DNA of 64,000 nucleotides from Streptacidiphilus sp. P02-A3a. Its GTDB lineage: Bacteria; Actinomycetota; Actinomycetes; Streptomycetales; Streptomycetaceae. Shown here in pieces: positions 32,195-41,800 of this stretch. Both the position numbers and the translations under genes were made by a program. The notes under the pieces are model-generated. The model did no database searches. It saw only the letters and a program-made list of their open reading frames with translations, and was not told the origin of the DNA. The stretch is taken from NCBI RefSeq assembly GCF_014084105.1, contig NZ_CP048289.1, positions 1,187,922 through 1,251,921 on the forward strand, in the 5' to 3' direction. Numbering within the stretch: the first letter of the stretch is position 1; every line of letters starts with the position of its first letter.

Positions 32195-33016
32195 ATGCCT
32201 TCTCCACCTGAGGACAGCACCGCCCGAAGGATGCGATACGCATTGCGGCGGGCCGCCGATGCGCTCGACGTCACCTTGGACGGCACCGAGGGAATCTGGG
32301 GGTGGGAAGGCCGGAGCCTCAGCGGCCCCGCCTCCGGTGGCCAGTGGCTCCGGCTGTTGGCGGCACCGGCAGGCAGATTCCGAGGCGGGTCGTGGGACGG
32401 TTCGGAGGAGGCAGGGAAGGCCGTCCCCGACGCCGTTCCGCGCCCTCGGCTCCGTACCGCCCACGAATGGGCGGACGCGGACCACGCCTATCGGGCGGAG
32501 CTGTACGAACGCATCCAGGGCACGTCACTGAGTGACGGCCCCCTGCCACCGACCGGGCTGCGGCTCCCGCACTCCTGGTGGACCTCGCTCCGGACGTCTC
32601 TGGCGGCCATCGCCGCCACCGGCACCGACCGAGTCGCCATTCGCCAGGAGCGGCTCGACTGGGCCATGCCCGAATTCCTCGGAACGGCACTCGACACCCG
32701 AGTTCCGGCCTGGGCCACGGCGCACGCCGACATCCAGTGGTCCAACCTGACCGGCCCGGATCTGATCATCCTCGACTGGGAGCGCTGGGGCCTGGCCCCC
32801 GCCGGATACGACGAGGCCACCCTCTACATCTCCAGCCTCACCGCACCCGAGCTGGCCGCCCGCGTTCACCAGGCGTTCGAGCCCGCGCTGACCTCGCCCG
32901 CAGGCCGCTTCTCGCAACTGGTCGTGGCCAGCGAGTTCCTCCAAGGGATGCGGCGCGGCAACAACCTGGAACTGGAAGGCCCACTGCGCCGGCAACTCGC
33001 GCTGCTTCTCGGGTGA
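32195..33016 (+). CDS. Phosphotransferase-like (APH fold) protein
   Basis: 273 residues. HADIQWSNL is the HxDxxxxN Brenner-type catalytic loop and LIILDWERWG the following metal-binding DW segment, both as in aminoglycoside phosphotransferase/choline kinase-fold proteins. The N-terminal nucleotide loop is not clear. The substrate cannot be inferred. ATG 32195 overlaps the opposite-strand NUDIX remnant region. Codon use is a little less biased than in the backbone genes, in line with an accessory origin. Confidence 0.7.
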   Translation: MPSPPEDSTARRMRYALRRAADALDVTLDGTEGIWGWEGRSLSGPASGGQWLRLLAAPAGRFRGGSWDGSEEAGKAVPDAVPRPRLRTAHEWADADHAYRAELYERIQGTSLSDGPLPPTGLRLPHSWWTSLRTSLAAIAATGTDRVAIRQERLDWAMPEFLGTALDTRVPAWATAHADIQWSNLTGPDLIILDWERWGLAPAGYDEATLYISSLTAPELAARVHQAFEPALTSPAGRFSQLVVASEFLQGMRRGNNLELEGPLRRQLALLLG

Positions 33017-33085
33017 GGGTGGGGCGGAGGGGCGGGGCCCCGGGGGCCTGGTGGGCGGGCCGGGGCCGGTGGCCGACAGGGTGGG

Positions 33086-33589
33086 TCAGGGGGCGAGCGG
33101 GACGGTCCAGGAGATGGGGTAGGTGGCGACGACCTTGCTGCCGCTCTTCACGTACACCGGCGGGCGGGCCGCTGTGTAGGTGATGGTGGCCTCGGTGTAG
33201 CGGTGCTCGTTGGGGTGGCCCTTGACCGGGGCGCTGCCGAGCAGTTCGATCACGACGGGATAGTCCTTGATGTGGCCGGCGGCGCAGCTGGGCTGGCAGT
33301 CCTTCTCCCACTCGGTGCCGTAGGCGCTGGCCAGCTGCGGGGTCCAGCTGGTCCAGTGCAGGGCCTGGAGCCCGAGGCCGTAGTCCGCGCAGGCCAGCAC
33401 GATCGTCCCCGGGTCGACCTGCGCCTTGCCCGAGCAGTCGGGTACGACGTACTGCTGGGCGGCGGCGGTGGCGGGCTTGACGGTCGCTGCGCCCGCGGAC
33501 CCGGACAGTCCCAGGCTCAGCCCGACCGCGACCGCGACCGCCGCTGCCCCCGCCGCGACCTTCCTGGTGCTTCCCCAGCGCATGTTCAT
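33086..33589 (-). CDS. Secreted hypothetical protein with conserved cysteines
   Basis: 167 residues. A Sec signal peptide (VAAGAAAVAVAVGLSLGLSG, cleavage near AGAA-TV) is followed by a small domain with cysteines in VPDCSG, LACADYG and DCQPSCA, which suggests two disulfides. LHWTSWTPQLASAYG is a recurring pattern in secreted actinobacterial proteins of unknown role. ATG 33589 has AGGGGG six bases upstream. The transcript continues from the 2OG-oxygenase operon only if it crosses a 127-base gap. Confidence 0.75.
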   Translation of the reverse strand: MNMRWGSTRKVAAGAAAVAVAVGLSLGLSGSAGAATVKPATAAAQQYVVPDCSGKAQVDPGTIVLACADYGLGLQALHWTSWTPQLASAYGTEWEKDCQPSCAAGHIKDYPVVIELLGSAPVKGHPNEHRYTEATITYTAARPPVYVKSGSKVVATYPISWTVPLAP

Positions 33590-33716
33590 GATGCCCCCTG
33601 TTTTCGATTCGTCGGATGCCCTCTGGCGGATCACAAGACGGCCGGGTGTTCGACTGTGGTTGCGAGGGTTCTCGACGGTCCTGTAACGGCGGGCGGACCG
33701 CCGGGGCCCTGCTCGT

Positions 33717-34403
33717 TCACGGGTTCTGGCGGGGGGCCGGTTCCGGGCTGCAGAGCCAGCCGTTGAGGGCGAAGCGGCTGTCGCGGTGACGGCCGGTCGG
33801 GCAGACGACCGGGCGGACCTCGTGCCAGGCGGTGGGGAGGAAGAAGACGATGCTGTCGTGTTCGGGTTCCCAGTCGCGCCAGGTGCGTTGCCGCCAGTCG
33901 CCGGTGGTCCCGGTGTGCAGCGGCAGGGCGGCGTCGAAGACGCGGAGTTCGCCGCCGGTGAAGGGGCGCGGGGTGCGGTGCAGGTAGTAGACGAAGGTGA
34001 GCAGGCGGCGCGGGGCGTGCGCGGGGGTGGTGTCCTGGTGCGAGCGGTAGAAGTCGCCGTCGTTGTGCACGTTGAGGCTGTACTCGGGTTCGGTGTGCCG
34101 ACAGTCGACGCCCAGCGTGTGCTCGACCGCCGGCAGCACCTCGTGGACGGCCGCCAGCAGTTCGGGCGCGGCGAAGTGCGCGGCGGACCGGGAGCGGCGG
34201 ATCTCGGGGATCACCTCCTGGTTGTCGACCGTGGAGGGCCGCAGGGTGTCGCCGGTGGCGGCGACGGCGCGCTCCAGCAGGGTGCCGCTGGTCCGCGCGC
34301 CCAGGAACTGGGTGATCCGGCAGACGGTCACCGGCAGTCGCCAGATCGCGTCCTCGCTCAGCGGCGACCGCTGCTCCGGAGCGCTGTCCTGACGGGTGGT
34401 CAT
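33717..34403 (-). CDS. 2-oxoglutarate-Fe(II) oxygenase (prolyl hydroxylase-like)
   Basis: 228 residues. YRSHQDTTP gives the HxD iron ligands. AWHEVRPVVCP gives the distal histidine, and an arginine further on (HRDSRF) can hold 2-oxoglutarate. The double-stranded beta-helix context (LTFVYYLHRTPRPFTGGEL) fits the P4H-like Fe2OG family. The ATG overlaps the stop of the S74-type gene upstream by four bases (ATGA), so it is translated with it. The substrate is unknown; a proline- or surface-protein hydroxylation role is inference. Confidence 0.85.
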   Translation of the reverse strand: MTTRQDSAPEQRSPLSEDAIWRLPVTVCRITQFLGARTSGTLLERAVAATGDTLRPSTVDNQEVIPEIRRSRSAAHFAAPELLAAVHEVLPAVEHTLGVDCRHTEPEYSLNVHNDGDFYRSHQDTTPAHAPRRLLTFVYYLHRTPRPFTGGELRVFDAALPLHTGTTGDWRQRTWRDWEPEHDSIVFFLPTAWHEVRPVVCPTGRHRDSRFALNGWLCSPEPAPRQNP

Positions 34404-34807
34404 CGGCTGCTGCCCTCCGGCTCGGAGCGAACGGTCGCGGCCTCGCGCAGGCGGGCCACTTCGGCGCTGAGTTCTTCCACGCGGCGGTGCAGGGCCTGGA
34501 CGCAGACCAGGGTGACGCCGAGCCCGTCGACGACGGGGATGCTGGTGGGGTCCTGGTTGAAGCCGAAGGCGGCCTGCCAGTCCTGGGCCATCGGGCCGAG
34601 GTGGCGCACGTTCTCGGGCTCCCAGAGGTAGCGCCAGCTGCTGACCGGCAGCGCGGCCACGGTCTCCAGCAGCGCGTAGCCGTTGACCGGGCCGCCCGCT
34701 CCGACCGGGGCCGGGGCCGTGGCCGCTGCCAGATCCGGGGTCGCGGTCGGGGTCGCGGTCGGGGCCGTGGGGGCGGCCGGTCGGGACCGCCGGTGGAAGA
34801 TCCGCAT
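34400..34807 (-). CDS. S74-type intramolecular chaperone domain, C-terminal part
   Basis: 135 residues. After a basic head and a repeated Ala-Pro-Thr linker (about 10-38) comes ALLETVAALPVSSWRYL, VRHLGPMAQDWQAAFG and VDGLGVTLVCVQALHRRVEEL. That is the body of the S74 (tail-fibre / endosialidase chaperone) domain, ending in the usual coiled coil. The domain's first motif, SDRxLK, is missing here but is the last part of the preceding gene. The two are separated by two bases. The stop overlaps the oxygenase start. Confidence 0.75.
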   Translation of the reverse strand: MRIFHRRSRPAAPTAPTATPTATPDLAAATAPAPVGAGGPVNGYALLETVAALPVSSWRYLWEPENVRHLGPMAQDWQAAFGFNQDPTSIPVVDGLGVTLVCVQALHRRVEELSAEVARLREAATVRSEPEGSSR

Positions 34808-34809
34808 GG

Positions 34810-35349
34810 CTACCGGCTCCAGTCCACCGGGACCAGGTCCAGCTTGAGGCCGCGGTCGCTGCAGACCGAGCAGGGGTTGCCCGGGACGCCGGGGCCCTGG
34901 TCGGTGCCGATGGTGATGGCTCCGTGGGCCCCGGCCGGGGCGTGCACGCCGTCGCCGACCAGCGCCGCCTCGTAGCCGCCGAGCAGTTCCTGAAGCGTGC
35001 CGGGGCCGAAGTCCTCCGGGGCGGAGATCGCGGCGATGCCGGAGTCGTCGGTGTAGGCGATCCCCAGCGTCCGGCCGCCCATGGTGGCGAAGACGATCTT
35101 CATGCCGGGGATGGGCTGCCCGGTCACCGCGTTGGACGCCATCGCGCTGATGTTCTCCAACTGCAACTGGGTGACGTTCAGGGTGGCCTGGCTGGCGGTG
35201 AGCCTGGTCGGCTCCAGGGCTGGGCACTGCGCTCCGCTGCACGACGCGGTCGACGGGGTGCTCGCGGACGCGGTGACCCCGCTCCCCACACCCAGCGACG
35301 CCAGCGCCGCGGCCATCACCGCGACCGACTTACGACCTACAGAACTCAT
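34810..35349 (-). CDS. Secreted Ig-like protein ending in an S74 SDRGLK motif
   Basis: 179 residues. A signal peptide (RKSVAVMAAALASLGVGSG) is followed by an Ig-like (Big-1-type) segment (TGQPIPGMKIVFATMGG, DDSGIAAIS) and a tail NPCSVCSDRGLKLDLVPVDWSR. SDRGLK matches the S-D-x-x-x-K autoprocessing site that opens S74 domains, and VPVDW matches the strand after it. ATG 35349 has GGGAG upstream. The gene heads a three-gene operon with the S74 body and the oxygenase. Confidence 0.7.
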   Translation of the reverse strand: MSSVGRKSVAVMAAALASLGVGSGVTASASTPSTASCSGAQCPALEPTRLTASQATLNVTQLQLENISAMASNAVTGQPIPGMKIVFATMGGRTLGIAYTDDSGIAAISAPEDFGPGTLQELLGGYEAALVGDGVHAPAGAHGAITIGTDQGPGVPGNPCSVCSDRGLKLDLVPVDWSR

Positions 35350-35831
35350 GACCACTCCCATGGGAATCGCCGGAGCGTGATCCGCAGCGCCGGACGACGG
35401 CCGGAGCGGCCGGAGCGGCCGGGACGGCCGGGGCGGATGCGGCACGCGACGGGTGCCGCCTCCATCGGACGACGTGACCGAGCGTAGCCATGCCCATCTG
35501 GCCCAACCAGCTGTCAGATGCTGGTTCGCACTATCTGATGAACCGCCAGCAGCCGGGTGACGAACACGACCGGGCCACGCAAACCAGTGAGCGAGGCGCT
35601 GCCCGCTGAGCCGAAGCGGCACACGTATGTAACGTGGTTTTCCAAGTGACTTCTCTCACAGTTCAGTTCATCCGGCTAATGCGCTCTATATCCGAACCTG
35701 CGCTCCTCTTCTTAACATTGACGTGCTGACTTGCTGATCCATTCCTGGGATTGTCGCTTCGGCGGTTCCGAGTTGATCTCTCGTGTCCGCTCTTCTGCAT
35801 GCTCACAAGCTTGTTGACGAGGGGTTCGCTG
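35350..35831. other. Intergenic region before the RHS gene, lower G+C
   Basis: 482 bases between divergent genes. From about 35500 the base composition drops well below the window average. It holds an inverted repeat AACCAGC ... GCTGGTT (35505-35526) and a TTGACG hexamer (35718-35723) with a poor -10 (ATTCCT, 35741-35746). No RNA gene or further ORF is supported. Confidence 0.5.
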
Positions 35832-38800
35832 ATGATGCGGGGTGGGGGAGGCCGGGCGTGGTTCGCGCTGCGCTCGGCTGGGACAGCGGTACTGACAGTG
35901 GCGGCCGTGGTCGTCTCGATGGGTGTCGCGCCGAATGTCCAGGCGGCGGCGCCAGTTCGTGCCAGTACACCGAAGCCGGCAACCAGTCAGGCGGTCAAGG
36001 GAGTTACCTCGGTCGCCGCGCACTTCGCGACGCCGCACAGTCAGGCGGCCACCGAGTACCGGCCGACGGCCAGGAAGCTGCCGACGGCGTATTCGGCGGT
36101 GGCGAACCTGACCGGCGCGGGCGCGGCAGCGGCAGCGGGTACCGGTGCCGGAGCGGGTGCGGGAGAGGCCGCCGCGAGCGGTCGCGCTGCCGCGGGTACG
36201 GCGAACTCCGGTCCGGTGTCGGTCCGGGCCGTGGCCCCGAAGGGCGGGCGGTACGCCGGGCCCGCGTCGGCCAGGGTGACGATGCTGGGCCAGGCCGCGG
36301 CCGCGAAGGCCGGGGTGAACGGGGTGGTCTTCAGTCTCGCCCCGCAGGGCTCGGGCCGGGGTACGGCCAAGGTCAGCCTGGACTACTCGTCCTTCGCCCA
36401 GCTGTACGGCGGCGGCTACGGCTCCCGGTTGAGCCTGGTCCAGCTGCCCGCCTGTGTGCTGACGACACCTCAGATAGCTTCCTGCCAGCGGCAGACGCCG
36501 CTCCAGTCGAGCAACAACGCCTCGGTCGAGACGGTCAGCGCGCAGGTGGCGCTCGGCGGAGCCGCGGCGCAGCCGATGGTCCTCGCCGCAGTCAGCGGCG
36601 GTTCCGCCGGTGACGGCGGTGGGCCGTCCGGCAACTACTCGGCGACGACGCTGAAGGCCTCGGGTTCGTGGGCCGAGGGCGGCTCCACGGGTTCGTTCAC
36701 CTACAGCTACCCGATCGCCGCCCCGCAGGCTCCGTCGGCGGTCGTGCCGAACCTCGCGCTGAGTTACGACTCGGGGTCGGTGGACGGGCAGACCTCGGCG
36801 ACCCAGGCCCAGTCCTCCTGGGTCGGTGACGGCTGGTCACTGCCGCAGTCCTTCATCGAGCAGTCCTACACGTCCTGCGCGGACAACCCCGAGGGCACGG
36901 CCTCGCCGTCGAAGACCTCCGACGAGTGCTGGGACGGCTGGAACCTGACGCTGTCGCTGAACGGCAGCTCGACGGCCCTGGTCTACAACGCGACCAAGGA
37001 CACGTTCGTCCCGGAGGACGGCGACGGTGACGTGGTCACCCACGTCACCGGCTCCAACAACGGCTCCAAGACCTACAACACCGACTACTGGACCGTCACC
37101 GAGCGCAACGGTGAGGAGTTCGAGTTCGGCCGCAACGAGCTGCCGGGGTGGGCGTCGGGCAAGGCGACCACGAACTCGGTGGACTACACGCAGGTGTACT
37201 CGGCGCACTCGGGCGACCCCTGCTACAGCAGTTCGGGTTTCTCCGCCTCGGGCTGTGTGATGGCGTACCGGTGGAACCTGGACTACGTCAAGGACGTGCA
37301 CGGGGACGCGATGGCGTACTACTACGACCAGTCGACGAACTCGTACGGCAAGGACAACACCACCACGCCGGTCAGCTACATCCGGGACTCGTACCTGGAC
37401 CACGTCGACTACGGCTTCGCCGACGGCAACGCCTACGGCACCGTTCCGGACAAGGTCACCTTCGCCACCGGTGACCGCTGCGTGCTGGGCACCTCCAGTT
37501 GCGACCCGTTGAACTCGACCACCAAGGCCAACTGGCCGGACGTGCCGTTCGACCTGGTCTGCTCCTCCACCACGACCTGTTCCGCACATGCCCCCTCGTA
37601 CTTCTCCACGGTGCGGTTGACCTCGATCGCGACCGAGCAGTACTCGGTGGCGCAGGCGAAGTACCTGCCGGTGGACTCCTGGGCGCTGGACCAGACGATG
37701 CCGGTGACCGGGGACGGCAACGCCACCCTGTGGCTCCAGTCGATCACCCACACCGGCTCCGACGCCCAGGGCGGGGGATCCAGCACACCGATCGCGATGC
37801 CCTCGGTGGCCTTCGGTGCGGTGGACCTGCCGAACCGGGTGGACACGGTGACCGACGGGTTGCCGCCGCTGTACCGGTTCCGGATCAACTCGATCACCAA
37901 CGAGTCCGGTTCGGTGACCGGGGTGGACTACGAGCTGACCAGTCCGTGCACCGGTCCGGTCACTCTCACCGCGTCCGCGAACACCTCCTCCTGCTACCCG
38001 GTGTACTGGACGCCGCAGGGCTACAGCGCGCCGTTCCTGGACTGGTTCAACAAGTACGCGGTGCAGGAGGTCACCGAGACCGACCCGACCGGCGGCGCGC
38101 CGGTGATGGCCACCTCGTACCAGTACGCGAACCCCGCCTGGCACTTCGACGACAACGAGGTGGTCGAGGCCAAGTACCGTACCTACGGCGAGTGGCGCGG
38201 CTACGGGGACGTCAAGACGTTCACCGGTGACGGGGTCAACGATCCGCGGACCGAGTCCGAGGCGCACTACTACCAGGGCATGTCGGACGACAACGACAGC
38301 ACCACCGTCAACGTCACCGACTCCCAGGGCGGCACCCACGACGACACCGACCAGCTGGCCGGGCAGACCCTGGAAAGCACCTCGTACCTGGGTGCCGGTG
38401 GGCCGGTGGACTCGTCGGAGATCACCTCGTACTGGGTGTCGGACCCGCTCGCCACGCAGAGCCAGAGCGGGTTGCCCGCCCTGACCGCCAACGTCGTCGG
38501 ACCGGTGGAGACCTGGAGCCGTCAGGCGATCACCGACACCGGCTCGACCAGCTGGCGGATCAAGGAGAGCGACACCACCTACGACGCGACCCTGACCGAC
38601 ACCGACTTCGGCCTCGCCACCGAGGTCTACACGCACACGGTGCCGGTGAACACGGCCTACGACCAGTGCACCAGCACCACCTACGCGCTCGCCAACACCA
38701 CGCTGAACCTGGTCGGCCTGCAGTCCGGCAGCGAGGAGGACTCGGTCGCCTGCGGCGGGTTCACCGAGGGCGCCACCAGCAGTGTTCCGGGCAGCGTGAA

Positions 38801-41800
38801 CACGCTGACCGCGCCGGGCACGGTCGCGCGCCCGGCCCAGGTGGTCTCCGCCACCCGGACGTTCTACGACGACCCGACCGACGCCAAGACCTGGCCGCAG
38901 CCGACGCTGACCTTCCCGCAGACCACCGCGCCCTCACTGGGCATGGTCTCGATCAGCCAGACCGCCTCCGGGTACAGCGGTGGCGCCTTCACCTGGCAGA
39001 CCACCAAGGCGCAGGTGATGGACAGCATCGGCCGGGTGACGGACAGCTACGACGCGGACGGCAAGGACACCAAGTCCGCCTACACCCTCAACAGCCTCGG
39101 TCTGGTCACCGCCAGCACCACGACCAACGCCCTCGGCCAGACCACCTCGACCACCCTGGACACCGCCCGTGGCCTGGCACTGACCAGCACCGACGCCAAC
39201 GGCGTGGTGACCACCTCGGACTACGACACGCTGGGCCGGGTCACCTCGGTCTGGGAGGACTCGCGGGCGACCACGAGCCCGGCGAACGAGGTCTACACGT
39301 ATCTGGTCTCGGACACGGGGGTGACCGCGACGACGACGCAGACGCTGAACGACGAGGCCGGGTACACGCTGTCGACGGTGATCTACGACGCGTTGCTGCG
39401 GCCGAGGCAGACCCAGACCTCCACCCCGCAGGGCGGGCGGCTGGTCACCGACACCTTCTACGACACCCGTGGCTGGAAGTCGGCCACCTACAACGGCTGG
39501 TGGGACTCGACGACCGGGCCGAACACCACGCTGGTGTCGGCGGCGAACCTCAAGGACGAGGTGCCGAACCAGGACTACTACACCTACGACGGCCTGGGCC
39601 GGGTGGTGGTCGACTCCTCGGAGAAGGACAACGTGGTGGTCTCCACCACCACGACCGTCCACAACGGCGACCGCACCACCGTCATCCCGCCCAGCGGCGG
39701 CACGGTCACGGCCACGGTCACCGACCCGCTGGGCCGGACCAGTGAGCTGGACAGCTACAGCACCGCGCCGACGCTGAACACCCCGGCCAACACCTTCACC
39801 GGGATCTGGACCGTGTCCGGCGGCACGCAGGTGCCCACCACCTACGGCTACGACGGGCAGGGGCAGCAGACCACGGTCACCGCCGGTGGCAGCACCTGGA
39901 CCACCACCTACAACGCGCTGGGCCAGGCCACCGCCAAGTCGGACCCGGACGCGGGCACGTCCACCATGGTCTACGACCCGATGGGCAGCCTGGTGCAGAC
40001 CACCGACTCGCGCGGCAGGACGATCAGCTACACCTACGACGCGCTCGGCCGGAAGACCGCCGAGTACGACGCCGCCAGCACCGCCCAGTCCAGCGCCAAC
40101 GAGATCAACTCGTGGGTCTACGACAACAGCAACAACGCGGTGGCCGGGATGACCGACCCGATCGGCCAGACCACCACGACCACCGCGTACAGCAACGGCG
40201 CCGCGTACACCACCCAGTCGCTGGGGTTCAACGTCTTCGGTGAGTCCCTCGGCGAGACGGTGACCATCCCCTCCGCCGAGGGGGCGCTGGCGGGCTCGTA
40301 CACCTTCCAGGACGCGTACACCGCCAACACCGGCCTGCTGGACGCGGTGCGTTCACCGGCCGCCGGCGGCCTGCCGCAGGAGACCGTCACCAGCACCTAC
40401 ACCACCGCGTTGGACCTCCCCTCCGGCCTGGCCGGGGCGAGCCCCTACGCGCAGTCCACCGACTACGACGCCTACGGCCACATCACCCAGGAGACCATCG
40501 GGTCGATCGGCAGCGAGGCGTACCTCACCAACACCTACGACCCGCACACCAACCGGCTCACCGACCAGCTGGTCACCGGTGAGACGGCGACCCCGACCGA
40601 CATCGACAACGAGGCCTACAGCTACGACCTGGACGGGAACATCACCGCCCAGACCGAGACCCGAGCCGGATCCAGCGCCAGCAGCGAGACCCAGTGCTAC
40701 CAGTACGACGGCCTGGACCACCTCACCCAGGCCTGGACCGCCACCGACTCCTGCGCGGCCACGCCCACCACGGGCAACTCCGCCACCGTCGGCGACGGCA
40801 TCGCCAGCGGCGCGTACTGGACCAGCTGGACCTACGACGCACTGGGCAACCGCCAGAGCGAGACCGACTACTCCACCACCGGCGGTACCGCCACCACGAC
40901 GAACGACAGCTACAACGGCGCCGGGGGCAGCGTCAACCAGCCGCACACGCTGACCTCCACCAGCACCACCGGAGCCGGCACCGGCAGCACCGCCTACGGC
41001 TACGACACCGCCGGCGACATGACCAGCCGGACCACCCCCAGCACCGGCAGCCAGACCCTGAACTGGAACGACGCCGGGCAGCTGAGCTCCATCACCGGCG
41101 GCACCGCCGGGAACAGCAGCTTCGTCTACGACGCCGACGGCAGTGTGCTGCTGGAGAAGGACCCCGGTACCACCACCCTCTACCTGCCCAGCGAGCAGCT
41201 CGCGCTGAACACCGGTACCGGCAGCGCGGCGGGCACCGTCGTCGGCACCCGCTACTACACCCTGCCCGGCGGCGGCGCGGCCGTGCGGACCGGCTACTCG
41301 GCCACCAACAGCAGCAGCAACGCCTTCGAGATCACCGACCAGCACGGCACCAGCGACCTCTACCTCGACTCCACCGCGCAGGTGCCGACCTGGCGCCAGT
41401 TCACCCCGTTCGGAGCGCCGCGCGGCACCACCACCAGCTGGCTGGACAACCGCGGCTTCCTGAACGCCCCCAACGACAGCAGCACCGGCCTGACCCTCGT
41501 CGGCGCCCGTGAGTACGACCCCGACACCGGCCGATTCCTCAGCCTCGACCCGCTCTTCGAGGCCACCAGCCTGCAACAGCTCAACGGCTACAGCTACGCG
41601 GGCGGCAACCCGATCACCCACAGCGACCCGAGCGGCCTGATGTACTTCCAGGACGGCGTGGGCGCGGGCAGCCTCCAGGCCCTCGAACACCAGTGGGCCG
41701 TGCTCGCGGAGAGCTCCCGGCAGAGCACGCCGGTCAGCCACACCGTCCAGCACTACGACTACCTCCCGGGCGAGGGCTACCCCGACATCACCAACTCCTA

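Noticed and set aside
36837..38636. 599-codon minus-strand frame in the RHS gene
   Set aside because: Val/Arg/Gly-rich mirror of the YD-repeat gene without domain or ribosome site.
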